64,000 nucleotides of DNA, taken from contig NZ_NZMB01000005.1 of the NCBI RefSeq assembly GCF_002694385.1, positions 367,739-431,738 of the forward strand. The letters run 5' to 3'. The stretch comes from Sneathiella sp. (GTDB lineage Bacteria; Pseudomonadota; Alphaproteobacteria; Sneathiellales; Sneathiellaceae). This document shows, piece by piece, positions 1-10,644 of the stretch (the stretch's first letter is position 1; every line of letters begins with the position of its first letter). The position numbers and the translations under genes were made by a program. The notes beneath the pieces were generated by a model, which saw nothing but the letters and a program-made list of their open reading frames with translations, was not told where the DNA came from and did no database searches.

Positions 1-324
1 GCGGTGCGCGCCGATGCGGCGCTGAACCGGCTGGAGGTGGACAAGCGCGGACTGGACGCCATGGACCGGCGTTATCTTTCAAGGATAGCGGAGGATTTTG
101 GCGGCGGCCCGGTTGGGGTCGAAACCCTGTCCGCGGCCCTGTCCGAGCCGCGCGACGCCATCGAGGATATTATCGAGCCCTATCTGATCCAGCAGGGCTT
201 TCTGCAACGCACGCCGCGCGGGCGGATGCTGACGCGGGCCGCGTTCGATCATCTGGGGCTCGCCTTTCCAAAGGTGCTGCGCGAACAGCTTTCCCTGATC
301 GAGGATGAGGGGCAGGATGAGTGA
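1..324 (+). CDS. ruvB: Holliday junction branch migration helicase RuvB, C-terminal part (5'-truncated by window edge)
   Basis: C-terminal RuvB winged-helix sequence ([56 protein letters not shown]); open to window start. Confidence 0.95.
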   Translation, partial: AVRADAALNRLEVDKRGLDAMDRRYLSRIAEDFGGGPVGVETLSAALSEPRDAIEDIIEPYLIQQGFLQRTPRGRMLTRAAFDHLGLAFPKVLREQLSLIEDEGQDE

Positions 325-805
325 GGCAAGAATGCTCGGCCGGTTCGAGCGGGAAGAGGCAGGCGTGCGCCATATCTTCCCCCTTTCCGTTTACTGGGAG
401 GATACGGACGCGGGCGGCATTGTCTATTACGCCAATTATCTCAAATTCATCGAGCGGGCCCGCACCGACATGCTGCGCGGTCTTGGCATCAACCAGCAAC
501 GGATGATGACGGAAGAAGGTGCGAATTTTGTTGTCCGCGCCTGTGAAATCGAGTATCTGCGCCCCGCCATCATGGAAGACGAGCTGGAAATTATCACCCG
601 TGTCACCGATTTGCGCGGGGCGTCCTTGCGTATGGCGCAGGATATTTGCCGCGATGGGGTGCGACTGGTGGAAACAAAGGTGCGAATTGCCTGTCTGGAT
701 GCGGATGGACGGCCACAGCGTCTTTCTTCTGCCATAAATGAAAAGTTTAATGCAATGATCGGGCAGGGGGCCTTGCCCGCGAAGACTGTAGCCGGGGAAG
801 AGTAA
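305..805 (+). CDS. ybgC: Tol-Pal system-associated acyl-CoA thioesterase YbgC
   Basis: 4HBT hotdog motif [29 protein letters not shown]; directly upstream of tolQ. Confidence 0.93.
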   Translation: MRGRMSEARMLGRFEREEAGVRHIFPLSVYWEDTDAGGIVYYANYLKFIERARTDMLRGLGINQQRMMTEEGANFVVRACEIEYLRPAIMEDELEIITRVTDLRGASLRMAQDICRDGVRLVETKVRIACLDADGRPQRLSSAINEKFNAMIGQGALPAKTVAGEE

Positions 806-1525
806 ATGGAAAATGATCAGATTGTCGCCACCCAGATGGGGGGCGGGGCTCACGATTTATCTATGGTTGGCCTGTTTGTTCAGGCCGACATTGTTGTGCA
901 GATTGTCATGATTGTGCTGGTGCTGGCGTCCTTCTGGAGTTGGGCGATCATCATTGACAAGATTATCCGTTATCGTCGGGTCAGCGCCGATGCGGATGAG
1001 TTTGAAAATGAATTCTGGTCCGGCGGCAATCTGGAGGATCTGTATCGCCGCGTGGGCACCAGCCCGGACAATCCGCTGGCCATGCTGTTCTCGGCCGCCA
1101 TGAAGGAATGGTCCCGCTCGACCGAGAAGGGCCTTGGCAAGCATACCCATACCGGATTGCAGGCGCGGATCCATCAGGTAATGCGCGTCACCATCGACCG
1201 CGAGGTGGAGCGGCTTGAGAAGTACCTCGGTTTCCTTGCAACGGTTGGCTCAACGGCCACGTTTCTGGGCCTGTTTGGCACGGTCTGGGGCATTATGAAC
1301 AGCTTCCAGTCCATTGCCGCCACGAAAGACACCAGCCTTGCCGTTGTCGCGCCGGGTATTGCCGAGGCGCTGTTTGCGACGGCACTCGGGCTCGTCGCCG
1401 CCATCCCGGCAGTAATCGCCTATAACAAATTCTCCAACGATCTGCAGCGGATTATTACCCGCCTTGAAGGATTTGCGGGGGAATTTTCGGCGATCCTGTC
1501 CCGCCAGCTTGATCTGAGTGACTGA
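806..1525 (+). CDS. tolQ: Tol-Pal system protein TolQ (MotA/TolQ/ExbB proton channel)
   Basis: Conserved FLATVGSTATFLGLFGTVWGIMNSF and APGIAEALFATALGLVAAIPAVIAYN; operon context. Confidence 0.97.
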   Translation: MENDQIVATQMGGGAHDLSMVGLFVQADIVVQIVMIVLVLASFWSWAIIIDKIIRYRRVSADADEFENEFWSGGNLEDLYRRVGTSPDNPLAMLFSAAMKEWSRSTEKGLGKHTHTGLQARIHQVMRVTIDREVERLEKYLGFLATVGSTATFLGLFGTVWGIMNSFQSIAATKDTSLAVVAPGIAEALFATALGLVAAIPAVIAYNKFSNDLQRIITRLEGFAGEFSAILSRQLDLSD

Positions 1526-1527
1526 TC

Positions 1528-2001
1528 ATGGACAGCAATCATTATAAAGCGTTCACGGGCAAGGGCCGCCGCCGTCGCCATACCCAGATGTCGGAAATCA
1601 ATGTGACGCCCTTTGTCGATGTGATGCTGGTGCTGCTGATCGTGTTCATGGTGACGGCGCCGCTGCTGACTGTGGGCGTCCCACTCGATCTGCCGACCAC
1701 GAAGGCGGAAACCGTACAGGGCAACGATGAACCCCTGGTCATCAGCGTCAATGCAGAAGGGCGGGTCTTCCTTGAGGATACGGAGGTACTGCTGGAGGAT
1801 CTGGTGCCGAAGCTGCGGGCGGTGACCGGCGCGAAGCAGGATCAGCGGATTTTTGTGCGGGGCGATACCAATGTGAATTATGGCCGTGTGCTGGCCGTGA
1901 TGGGGGAAATCCATGAGGGCGGCTTTAACCGCGTCGCCATGATATCCGCCGGACCGGGCCGGGCGCCTGCTTCCGGCAACAGCCAGAACAGTAACGAGTA
2001 A
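1528..2001 (+). CDS. tolR: Tol-Pal system protein TolR (ExbD/TolR)
   Basis: MSEINVTPFVDVMLVLLIVFMVTAPLL; operon context. Confidence 0.96.
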   Translation: MDSNHYKAFTGKGRRRRHTQMSEINVTPFVDVMLVLLIVFMVTAPLLTVGVPLDLPTTKAETVQGNDEPLVISVNAEGRVFLEDTEVLLEDLVPKLRAVTGAKQDQRIFVRGDTNVNYGRVLAVMGEIHEGGFNRVAMISAGPGRAPASGNSQNSNE

Positions 2002-2019
2002 CAAGAGGTTCTCCGACTG

Positions 2020-2976
2020 ATGAGAGTGCCAGCCCTAGCTTCGGCCGTTTTGCATATGTTGATCCTCGTGATCATGTATACGGGGCTGCCCTTGTTCACG
2101 GATCCGAAGGAGTTTGAGCCACCGGCCGTTATCAATGTCGAGATTGTTGATATAGCGGATATCACCAATCTGCCGAAACCGGCGCCGGAACCTAAAAAAG
2201 TGGAACCGGAAGTCAAGCCGGAAGCAAAGCCCGAACCCAAACCGGCGCCCAAGCCGGAACCGGCACCCGCCCCGACACCAGAGCCTGAACCCGCCCCGAA
2301 AGCGGAGCCGGAGCCCGCACCACAGCCGCAGCCCGAACCGGAGCCTGCCCCGAAGGCGGAGCCGGAACCGGCAGCCAAGGTTGAGCCGGAGCCTGCGCCC
2401 AAACCGGTGCCGAAGCCCGTTGTGAAACCGACGCCGAAGCCGGCACCGAAGGTGGAGCCGAAACCGGAACCCAAGCCGGAGCCCAAACCCAAACCGAAGG
2501 AAGAGCCGAAGAAACCTGCGTTCGATATGAACCAAATGAAGGCGCTGCTGGACAAGAAAAAGCAGGAGCAATCGCCGCAGACGAGCGAGCCATCCGACAT
2601 AAAAAAGCCCGATTCCGGTGAAAGGGTGCCGAATTCTTCAACCAAGGCGGCGGACGCCTCGCTGCCGATGACCATCAGCGAGCTGGATGCGCTCAAGCAG
2701 CAGGTGCAGAAATGCTGGAATGTGCCGACAGGCGCCGTCAATGCGGAAGACCTGGCGATTACGATCGAAGTGCGGTTGAACCAGGATGGAACCTTGATGG
2801 GACAGCCGCAAATTGTTAATCAGGGAAGATATAAAAGCGACTTCCACCGGATTGCGGCGGAAAGCGCAAAGCGGGCTGTTCTGCAATGCCAGCCCTACAA
2901 GCTGCCGCCGGAGAAATACGAACGCTGGCGTGAGATTACGATGAACTTCGACCCCAGGGAGATGTTTGGGCAATGA
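2020..2976 (+). CDS. tolA: Tol-Pal system protein TolA
   Basis: N-terminal TM, long PEPAPKPEP-type repeat, C-terminal TolA/TonB-like domain; between tolR and tolB. Confidence 0.92.
   Translation: MRVPALASAVLHMLILVIMYTGLPLFTDPKEFEPPAVINVEIVDIADITNLPKPAPEPKKVEPEVKPEAKPEPKPAPKPEPAPAPTPEPEPAPKAEPEPAPQPQPEPEPAPKAEPEPAAKVEPEPAPKPVPKPVVKPTPKPAPKVEPKPEPKPEPKPKPKEEPKKPAFDMNQMKALLDKKKQEQSPQTSEPSDIKKPDSGERVPNSSTKAADASLPMTISELDALKQQVQKCWNVPTGAVNAEDLAITIEVRLNQDGTLMGQPQIVNQGRYKSDFHRIAAESAKRAVLQCQPYKLPPEKYERWREITMNFDPREMFGQ
2180..2515 (+). repeat. Pro/Glu/Lys/Ala low-complexity repeat region within tolA
   Basis: Tandem degenerate PEP(A/K)PKPEP codons (ccggaacccaaaccggcgccc...). Confidence 0.9.
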
Positions 2977-4331
2977 GGATGATGGAAATGCGTAAAGCCC
3001 GGTTTGGGGTGATGTTGATTGCGGCCTTTGCCGCGAGCCTGATAACGGCGTCGCTGGCGCGGGCCGAACTGGTGATTGATATTACCCAGGGCAATATCGA
3101 GCCGATGCCGATTGCCGTAACCGATTTCTTTGCCGATAACGAGGCGACGGACAAGATCGGTAAGCAGATGGCGGCCGTCATCCGCGCCGATCTGGAACGC
3201 TCGGGTCTATTCGCGCCCATTGATCCACGCGCCTATCTGCAGCAGCCGAAAGATTTGCAGGTCACGCCGGTCTTTGCAAACTGGCGTAAAATTGCGGCCC
3301 AGGCCCTGTCCACCGGTCTGGTGCGGGCGCTGGGTGACGGACAGATCAATGTGCAGTTCCGGCTCTGGGATGTCTTTGCCGAGCAGTATCTGACGGGTAT
3401 CCAATATACGACTCCGCCGTCCAACTGGCGCCTTACCGCGCATCTGATTGCCGACGAAATATATAAGCGACTGACGGGAGAACAGGGTTATTTCTCGACC
3501 CGGGTTGTCTATGTATCGGAAAGCGGGCCGGCGGACCGGCGCATCAAACGTCTCGCGGTTATGGACCAGGATGGGGAGAACCATCAGTTCCTGACATCCG
3601 GGAACGAACTGGTGCTGACACCGCGCTATTCACCGACCCAGCAGGTGCTGACCTATCTCTCTTACTTCAATAATCGGCCGCGGGTTTATCTCTATAATCT
3701 GGATACGGGGCAGCAGGAGATTCTGGGCGATTTCCCTGGAATGACTTTTGCGCCGCGCTTTTCTCCGTCCGGTAACCAAGTTGTGATGAGCATGGCACAG
3801 GACGGAAACTCGGAGATTTACGTCATGGATCTGCGGACGCGGGAGATCAAGCGCCTGACCAATCATCCGGGCATTGATACCGCGCCGTCCTTTTCACCGG
3901 ATGGGACGCAGATCACGTTCGAATCCGATCGGGGCGGGCGTCAACAGATTTATGTCATGGGTGCCGATGGCTCGAATGTTCAGCGGATCAGCTTTGGCAG
4001 CGGTAACTACGGTACGCCCGTTTGGTCTCCGCGGGGGGACCTTATTGCCTTTACGAAGCTGACGGGCGGCAAGTTTTCCATCGGGGTGATGCGCACCGAC
4101 GGATCACAGGAGCGCATCCTGACGGAGGGTTTTCACAATGAAGGGCCAACCTGGGCGCCAAATGGCCGCGTACTGATGTTTTTCCGCCAGATTCCGGGAA
4201 AAAATGATGGCCGGAGTGATAAAGTCCGCTTGTGGTCCATCGACCTTACAGGATATAACGAGCGGGAGGTTTTAACGCCGGGGGACGGATCGGATCCTGC
4301 GTGGTCGCCACCGTATAACTTGAATAGGTGA
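2973..4331 (+). CDS. tolB: Tol-Pal system beta-propeller protein TolB
   Basis: WD40-like/TolB repeats ([51 protein letters not shown]); signal peptide; operon context. Confidence 0.97.
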   Translation: MRMMEMRKARFGVMLIAAFAASLITASLARAELVIDITQGNIEPMPIAVTDFFADNEATDKIGKQMAAVIRADLERSGLFAPIDPRAYLQQPKDLQVTPVFANWRKIAAQALSTGLVRALGDGQINVQFRLWDVFAEQYLTGIQYTTPPSNWRLTAHLIADEIYKRLTGEQGYFSTRVVYVSESGPADRRIKRLAVMDQDGENHQFLTSGNELVLTPRYSPTQQVLTYLSYFNNRPRVYLYNLDTGQQEILGDFPGMTFAPRFSPSGNQVVMSMAQDGNSEIYVMDLRTREIKRLTNHPGIDTAPSFSPDGTQITFESDRGGRQQIYVMGADGSNVQRISFGSGNYGTPVWSPRGDLIAFTKLTGGKFSIGVMRTDGSQERILTEGFHNEGPTWAPNGRVLMFFRQIPGKNDGRSDKVRLWSIDLTGYNEREVLTPGDGSDPAWSPPYNLNR

Positions 4332-4468
4332 GGCCAAACCTTTATAGTTCGGTCGATTATTATCAGTCGGGGATATATTATTTCGTTTTTCAGAGATGTC
4401 ACAGACGCCCTTGTCAGACGTTATGATACCCAAAGTTCAGAGATTCCAAAAGGATGGGAGTTAAGTAC

Positions 4469-5005
4469 ATGCGGTTCAATCTAGGCCTTAAGACCTTAAG
4501 TATTTTCGCGGCTCTGCTTCTTGTCGCAGCTTGCGAAACGGCACCAACAGAAACCGGCGACAGCTCGGGTGGGGGCGCAGCGACCCAGACCAGCGGATCG
4601 GGTTCCTCTTCTTCAACCACAACCGCAACGACGACCACGACGGTCCAGCCTGGCAGTCAGGAAGATCTGGTTCTCAATGTCGGTGATCGTGTCTTCTTCG
4701 GTTTCGATCAGTATGATCTGACGTCTGAAGCTCAGGCAACGCTGCAGCGGCAGGCCGCCTGGCTGAACGCCAATCCGGCAGTTACGCTTCAGATCGAAGG
4801 CCATTGTGACGAGCGCGGTACGCGGGAATACAACCTCGCCCTCGGTGATCGTCGGGCGACGGCCGTAAAGAACTATCTGGTGACCCTTGGCGTTTCTGCA
4901 GACCGTCTGTCGACGATCTCCTACGGCAAGGAACGTCCGGTAGCGCTCGGCCATAACGAAGCCGCCTGGAGCCAGAACAGACGTTCGGTTTCGATGGTAA
5001 ACTGA
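4469..5005 (+). CDS. pal: Peptidoglycan-associated lipoprotein Pal
   Basis: Lipobox LLVAAC; OmpA-like domain FGFDQYDLT..IEGHCDERGTREYNLALGDRRA; ATG at 4469 with GGGAG upstream. Confidence 0.96.
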   Translation: MRFNLGLKTLSIFAALLLVAACETAPTETGDSSGGGAATQTSGSGSSSSTTTATTTTTVQPGSQEDLVLNVGDRVFFGFDQYDLTSEAQATLQRQAAWLNANPAVTLQIEGHCDERGTREYNLALGDRRATAVKNYLVTLGVSADRLSTISYGKERPVALGHNEAAWSQNRRSVSMVN

Positions 5006-5028
5006 TCAGAACTCATAAACCATCCGAG

Positions 5029-5073
5029 GCCCGTTGCCGCGCTAACTTGTTAGCTGCGACAGCGGGCTTTTTC
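5029..5073 (+). terminator. Rho-independent terminator after pal
   Basis: gcccg-ttgccgcgctaa-cttg-ttagctgcgacag-cgggc hairpin followed by tttttcg. Confidence 0.75.
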
Positions 5074-5192
5074 GTTTGATAAATGTCAGGACGCGTTTTG
5101 TTGCGCGGGCCATTATCATAAAATTGCCAATATTTCGGGCAAAATTGGACTGTTGAATAACGACCGAAGGATCGGAGAAAGGGCGTACCGCA

Positions 5193-6281
5193 ATGATGTG
5201 GAATGTTTCGAATGGCGGTAAGGCTTGGGGCCGGATTCCGGCCGGAGCAGGATATATCACCGGCATGGCGCTGTTTGCCGTGATATTGCTCGGCAGCCCT
5301 GTCCTTTCGATGGCCCAGAGCAACAGCGAGGTCAGGGCGCTGGTGGATCGCATCAACCGTCTTGAAAAAGACCTGACGGATATGCAGCGGCAGATGTATG
5401 GCGGCGCATCGGCGCCGCGTCCGGCGCCATCAACGGGTGCGGCTACCCTGCCGTCCGGTTCCGGTTCGGGCAATATCAGCCCCGACGGTCTCAACCTTCT
5501 CATGCAGCGCATCAGCGCTCTGGAAGAAGAGCAGCGCAGCCTGACCGGCGCGCAGGAAGAAAATTCCCATAAGCTGAACCAGATCTCCACCCGTCTCGAC
5601 AAGCTGGTGAAGGATGTGGATTTCCGCCTTTCTGAAATAGAAAGCCGTCTTGCGACATCCGGCAGCGTTTCGGGCGCAGAGGGGTCGGCGATCGGCGGGG
5701 CGTCTGCCGGGGCCGGGACGGGCCCGACTATTATTGACGGTAGCAGCGGCCAATCCGCCTCGTCCGCACAAGGCAGCGGGACTCTTGGAACCCTGTCCAC
5801 AGGCAGCGGTACAGCCGGAACATCTGAGAGCGGGAACACGGCCTCTCTATCCGGTGACGCGACTACAGCTCCAGCCGCCGGGCAGCTTCCGAGCGGGTCG
5901 GCAATGGAGCAGTATAACTATGCCATCTCTCTCATCCGCGATGACCGTTATGCCGAGGCGGAAGTGGCGTTCAGTGATTTTCTCAAAAATCATAAGGAAA
6001 GCGAACTGGCCGGAAATGCGCAATACTGGCTGGGTGAAACCTTCTATGTGCGGGGCGATTATCCCAATGCCGCCTCCGCCTTTTTTGAAGGGTATCAGAA
6101 TTATCCCGACAGCTCCAAGGCGGCGGATAATCTTCTGAAACTGGCCATGAGCCTCGGGCGGATGGATCAGAAGGCGGAAGCCTGCGCGACCTTTGCCCAG
6201 ATGGACAAGCAGTTTGCCCAGGTTCCGGCGCGCCTGCGGCAGACGGCCGACCGCGAGAAACAGAAATACGGCTGTAGCTGA
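5193..6281 (+). CDS. cpoB: Tol-Pal system protein YbgF / cell division coordinator CpoB
   Basis: Signal peptide, coiled coil, Ser/Gly-rich linker, C-terminal TPR (YNYAISLIRDDRYAEAEVAFSDFLKNHKESELAGNAQYWLGETFYVRGDYPNAASAF). Confidence 0.93.
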   Translation: MMWNVSNGGKAWGRIPAGAGYITGMALFAVILLGSPVLSMAQSNSEVRALVDRINRLEKDLTDMQRQMYGGASAPRPAPSTGAATLPSGSGSGNISPDGLNLLMQRISALEEEQRSLTGAQEENSHKLNQISTRLDKLVKDVDFRLSEIESRLATSGSVSGAEGSAIGGASAGAGTGPTIIDGSSGQSASSAQGSGTLGTLSTGSGTAGTSESGNTASLSGDATTAPAAGQLPSGSAMEQYNYAISLIRDDRYAEAEVAFSDFLKNHKESELAGNAQYWLGETFYVRGDYPNAASAFFEGYQNYPDSSKAADNLLKLAMSLGRMDQKAEACATFAQMDKQFAQVPARLRQTADREKQKYGCS

Positions 6282-6291
6282 CAGAAGGCCT

Positions 6292-7641
6292 GTGAAGTCC
6301 TCCCATAATGCCGATAAATTACTAAATGCCTTCGCGGCGGAGATGACAGCCCTGCTGCCATTGCCGCCTGCTCGCGTGGCGATTGCCGTTTCGGGCGGTT
6401 CGGACAGCATGGCCCTCGCGCTGCTCACACAAGAATGGGCAAGACGGGCGGGCGTTGCTCTGCTGGCTTTCAGTGTTGATCATGGCCTGCGGCCGGAAGC
6501 GGCCGCGGAGGCCCGACAAGTGCGGGATTGGCTCGCTATGGCCGGGATTGAAACCGTCATTCTGACATGGACCGGACCGCATCCGCAAAGCGGCGTGCAA
6601 CAGGCGGCGCGGGAGGCGCGCTATGCCTTGATGACGACGGAATGCCGTGCGCGCGGGATTTCCCATCTTTTGCTTGGCCATCAGCTTGAAGATCAGCTTG
6701 AAACCTTTCTGATGCGCCTTTCCAAAGGCAGCGGGCTGGAAGGCCTCGCCGCCATGGAACCGGCCCGCGAACGGAATGGGATCAAATTATTGCGTCCGCT
6801 GCTCGGCATACCGCGGGAGCAGCTGCGACAGTATCTTCAGCAATGCGGGCAAGACTGGATTGATGATCCGGGCAATGACAATCCCGGCTTTACCCGTACG
6901 CGGGTGGGGGGCATCCTTGCGGCGCTGCAGGCGCTGCCGGGGAGCGGGCAGGACAGCATTGCCCTTGCACTTGCCCGGTTACAGCGGGCCGATGACAGTC
7001 TTGAACAGCTTGCGGCGCAGTTTTTGTGGGCAGAGGCGGAGATTGACCCCTTCGGCGCCATTAAAATTGCGGATGCAGCGCTCTGTGCCCTGCCGGAGGA
7101 AATTGCGCTGCGTGCCCTGGCCGCCTCCTTGCGCGCGGTTGGCGGGGGCGCTCATATCCGTCTGGCGGCCGTCGAAGACCTTTATCAGCGGATGCAGGCA
7201 AGCGAAGCAGCCGGTGCGGCGATGAGTGCAACGCTCGGCGGTGCTTATGTGACGCGTAAAAATCATCACTGGTATTTCTGCCGTGAAACGGGGCGGCAGG
7301 GCCTGCCTGAAGTGCCGCTTCAAGATGGCGAAACAGGCTGGAGCTGGGATCAGCGGTTTTATATTCATGATCTGGCCCCGTCGCGAGAGCGTTCTGATAA
7401 TCTTACGCTGCGCGCGCTCGGCCCGGCGGGAGGGAGAGAGGCGGTTCGGCGCGCATTGCTGCCCGCCGAAGCGGCGATGACAGCGAAACAGCGCAACAGT
7501 CTGCCGGGAGTATGGCGGGGCGATCATCTGCTGGCCGTGCCGCTTCCGTCTCGATATATATCCGGCGAAACGTCTGGAAATCAGCGTTTTCGTCTCGATT
7601 TTCGGGCATTTTACTGGATACCCCGCGGGAATTCATGCTAA
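6292..7641 (+). CDS. tilS: tRNA(Ile)-lysidine synthetase TilS
   Basis: PP-loop motif VAIAVSGGSDSMALALL; position between cpoB and ftsH; likely GTG start at 6292. Confidence 0.93.
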   Translation: MKSSHNADKLLNAFAAEMTALLPLPPARVAIAVSGGSDSMALALLTQEWARRAGVALLAFSVDHGLRPEAAAEARQVRDWLAMAGIETVILTWTGPHPQSGVQQAAREARYALMTTECRARGISHLLLGHQLEDQLETFLMRLSKGSGLEGLAAMEPARERNGIKLLRPLLGIPREQLRQYLQQCGQDWIDDPGNDNPGFTRTRVGGILAALQALPGSGQDSIALALARLQRADDSLEQLAAQFLWAEAEIDPFGAIKIADAALCALPEEIALRALAASLRAVGGGAHIRLAAVEDLYQRMQASEAAGAAMSATLGGAYVTRKNHHWYFCRETGRQGLPEVPLQDGETGWSWDQRFYIHDLAPSRERSDNLTLRALGPAGGREAVRRALLPAEAAMTAKQRNSLPGVWRGDHLLAVPLPSRYISGETSGNQRFRLDFRAFYWIPRGNSC

Positions 7642-7770
7642 AGATGGCGTTAAAATTATTGCCCTATTGGAACTTGATGTTAACAGATTATATTTAGATG
7701 TAATCCAGTTCGGCATGCCAGCAAGCGGCGATCGGGCCCGATGGGTCCGCAATGTGAAGGAAACGAATAC

Positions 7771-9696
7771 GTGAATCTTTTCGGCAAAAATATTGTCCTT
7801 TGGGTAATCATTGCATTGCTCGTTGTGGCCCTTTTCAACATTTTCAATGATCCGTCCCCGCGTAATACGGGGATGTCAATGCCATATTCCACCTTCCTTG
7901 AGGAAGTGAAGAGCGGCCGGGTCAAGAATGTCACCATCCAGGGGCCGAATATCAAGGGCATGACCGATGACGGCCGGGCCTTTACGACATATGCGCCTGA
8001 AGACAGTACGCTGGTCAGCAACCTGACCGATCACGGTGTGGTCATTAACGCCGCGCCGCAGGAAGAAGGCAGCATGCTGATGGCGACGCTGCTGTCCTGG
8101 TTCCCGATGCTGCTGCTGATTGGCGTCTGGATTTTCTTCATGCGCCAGATGCAGGGCGGTGGCGGCAAGGCCATGGGCTTTGGCAAATCGAAAGCCAAGC
8201 TGCTGACGGAAAAACATGGCCGTGTCACATTTGAAGATGTCGCCGGTATTGAAGAGGCGAAGGAAGAGCTGGAAGAGGTTGTCGATTTCCTGAGAAATCC
8301 GCAGAAATACCAGCGCCTCGGCGGCAAGATTCCGAAAGGTGTGCTGCTGGTCGGCCCTCCCGGCACGGGTAAGACGTTGCTGGCCCGCTCTGTCGCGGGT
8401 GAAGCGAATGTGCCCTTTTTCACCATTTCCGGTTCTGACTTCGTTGAAATGTTTGTCGGTGTCGGCGCCAGCCGCGTCCGTGATATGTTCGAACAGGGCA
8501 AGAAGAATGCGCCCTGCATCATCTTCATCGACGAAATTGATGCGGTCGGCCGTCATCGCGGTGCCGGTCTCGGCGGCGGCAATGACGAGCGTGAACAGAC
8601 CCTCAACCAGATGCTGGTGGAGATGGACGGGTTTGAAACCAATGAAGGCGTGATCCTGCTGGCAGCGACCAACCGCCCGGATGTGCTGGACCCGGCGCTG
8701 CTGCGCCCCGGCCGTTTCGACCGTCAGGTGGTGGTCCCGAACCCGGATATCATTGGCCGCGAAAAAATCCTGAAAGTGCATATGCGCAAAGTTCCGCTGG
8801 CGCAGGATGTGGACGCCCGCACCATCGCGCGCGGCACGCCCGGCTTCTCCGGTGCGGACCTTGCGAACCTCGTGAATGAGGCGGCGCTGCTGGCGGCGCG
8901 CAAATCCCGCCGTCTGGTGACCCATCAGGAGTTCGAGGAAGCGAAAGACAAGGTCATGATGGGCTCGGAACGGCGCTCCATGGTCATGTCGGAGGAAGAG
9001 AAAAAGCTCACTGCTTATCATGAAGGCGGCCATGCGCTGGTCGGCATGCATATGAAGGCGTCCGATCCGGTGCATAAGGCCACCATCATTCCGCGCGGCC
9101 GCGCCCTCGGCATGGTCATGCGCCTGCCGGAGAAGGACAGCTATTCCCTGCGCCGGGATCAGTGCCTCGCCCATCTCGCCGTCGCCATGGGCGGCCGTGT
9201 GGCGGAAGAGATGATCTTTGGTCATGATGCGGTCACGACGGGCGCCTCCGGTGATATCAAGATGGCGACCGATATGGCCCGCCGTATGGTTACCGAATGG
9301 GGCCTTTCCGACAAGCTGGGGCCGCTCATGTATGGCGCCAATCAGGAAGAGGTTTTCCTCGGCCATTCGGTTGCGCAACAGAAGAATATGTCGGACTCCA
9401 CCGCGCAGCTCATTGATCAGGAAGTGCGCCGTTTCGTCGAGGAAGGCGAAGCGACCGCCCGCAAGATCCTCAATGATCATGTGGAGCAGCTTCACCGCAT
9501 CGCCAAAGGGCTTCTGGAATATGAGACGCTCAGTGGGGAAGAGATCAAGATCCTGATGGAAGGCGGCGACATCAACCGTCCGGAAGATATTGATCGGCCG
9601 GTTGACAAGGGGCCAAGCTCCGCGGTGCCGGAAGCGGACGGGCACAAGAAGCCCGGCGGTCCCGGACTGGAACCGGAACCGCAGCCCGGCGCGTAA
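7771..9696 (+). CDS. ftsH: ATP-dependent zinc metalloprotease FtsH
   Basis: Walker [31 protein letters not shown] (HExxH-like zinc site); likely GTG start at 7771. Confidence 0.98.
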   Translation: MNLFGKNIVLWVIIALLVVALFNIFNDPSPRNTGMSMPYSTFLEEVKSGRVKNVTIQGPNIKGMTDDGRAFTTYAPEDSTLVSNLTDHGVVINAAPQEEGSMLMATLLSWFPMLLLIGVWIFFMRQMQGGGGKAMGFGKSKAKLLTEKHGRVTFEDVAGIEEAKEELEEVVDFLRNPQKYQRLGGKIPKGVLLVGPPGTGKTLLARSVAGEANVPFFTISGSDFVEMFVGVGASRVRDMFEQGKKNAPCIIFIDEIDAVGRHRGAGLGGGNDEREQTLNQMLVEMDGFETNEGVILLAATNRPDVLDPALLRPGRFDRQVVVPNPDIIGREKILKVHMRKVPLAQDVDARTIARGTPGFSGADLANLVNEAALLAARKSRRLVTHQEFEEAKDKVMMGSERRSMVMSEEEKKLTAYHEGGHALVGMHMKASDPVHKATIIPRGRALGMVMRLPEKDSYSLRRDQCLAHLAVAMGGRVAEEMIFGHDAVTTGASGDIKMATDMARRMVTEWGLSDKLGPLMYGANQEEVFLGHSVAQQKNMSDSTAQLIDQEVRRFVEEGEATARKILNDHVEQLHRIAKGLLEYETLSGEEIKILMEGGDINRPEDIDRPVDKGPSSAVPEADGHKKPGGPGLEPEPQPGA

Positions 9697-9705
9697 GGAC
9701 GCTTC

Positions 9706-10596
9706 ATGAACGATACAACAAAAGGCTCCGCTTTGGTGCGGGGCCTTTCTTCTTTTGCCGATATGAGGACGCCTGAGCAGCGCGCCCGTCCGTTCCGCCG
9801 GCCGCAGATCATGGGCATTGTCAATGTTACCCCGGACAGCTTCTCCGACGGCGGGGTCCATGATGACGCAGCCCGCGCCATTGCTCATGCCCGCAAGCTG
9901 GTGGAGGAGGGGGCGGATATCCTCGATATAGGCGGGGAGAGTACGCGCCCCGGCTCCGACGCGGTGAGTGCGGAAGCGGAGATTGCCCGTATCATTCCGG
10001 TGATTGAGGGGTGCCGCGATCTGGGCGTCCAGATTTCCGTTGATACGCGAAAGCGCGCGGTGATGGCGGCGGCCGTTGCGGCGGGCGCGCATCTGATCAA
10101 TGATGTGAGCGCACTGGAATATGACCCGGAGAGCCTTGCCTATGTTGCCGGAACAGACCTTCCGGTCTGCCTGATGCACAGTCTGGCGGATCCAAAAACC
10201 ATGCAGAACAACCCTGTCTATGACGATGTGCTGGCGGAGGTGACGGATTATCTGGCGGAGCGTGTCCGCATATGTGAAGCGGCGGGTATCGGCCGCGACC
10301 GGATCATCATCGACCCGGGCATCGGCTTTGGCAAGACGGTTGAGCATAACCTGACCCTGATCCGCGGGCTTGCCAGTCTTCATAGTCTTGGCTGCCGGGT
10401 GCTGCTCGGGGCCTCGCGCAAGCGCTTTATTGGCACCCTTACTGGCGAGCCGGTGGCGGATCGTCGCATATCCGGCTCCGTTGCCGTTGCCCTGTATGGC
10501 GCGATGGCGGGGGTGGATATCGTTCGTGTCCATGACGTGCGGGAGACGCGCGAGGCACTGGATGTCTGGCAAGCCATTGAAAGCGCCTCTTTTTAG
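9706..10596 (+). CDS. folP: Dihydropteroate synthase
   Basis: MGIVNVTPDSFSDGG, DIGGESTRPGSD, DPGIGFGKT. Confidence 0.97.
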   Translation: MNDTTKGSALVRGLSSFADMRTPEQRARPFRRPQIMGIVNVTPDSFSDGGVHDDAARAIAHARKLVEEGADILDIGGESTRPGSDAVSAEAEIARIIPVIEGCRDLGVQISVDTRKRAVMAAAVAAGAHLINDVSALEYDPESLAYVAGTDLPVCLMHSLADPKTMQNNPVYDDVLAEVTDYLAERVRICEAAGIGRDRIIIDPGIGFGKTVEHNLTLIRGLASLHSLGCRVLLGASRKRFIGTLTGEPVADRRISGSVAVALYGAMAGVDIVRVHDVRETREALDVWQAIESASF

Positions 10597-10644
10597 CCAT
10601 CTTTTAAAATTTATCTGTTAGAGTGCAGTCCGATCTTTCAAGCT

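Noticed and set aside
2035-2571. Arg/Leu/Phe-rich repetitive ORF on the minus strand
   Set aside because: Simply the reverse translation of the TolA proline/lysine repeat.
1878-2741. Gly/Ser-rich repetitive minus-strand ORF resembling a silk/PE_PGRS-like protein
   Set aside because: Antisense of the TolA PEPxPK repeat; no independent support.
7876-10572. 898-aa ORF on the minus strand antisense to ftsH and folP
   Set aside because: The plus strand clearly encodes FtsH and FolP with intact motifs; the antisense frame is open because of GC-biased codon usage and its translation (His/Arg/Gln-rich) matches no family.
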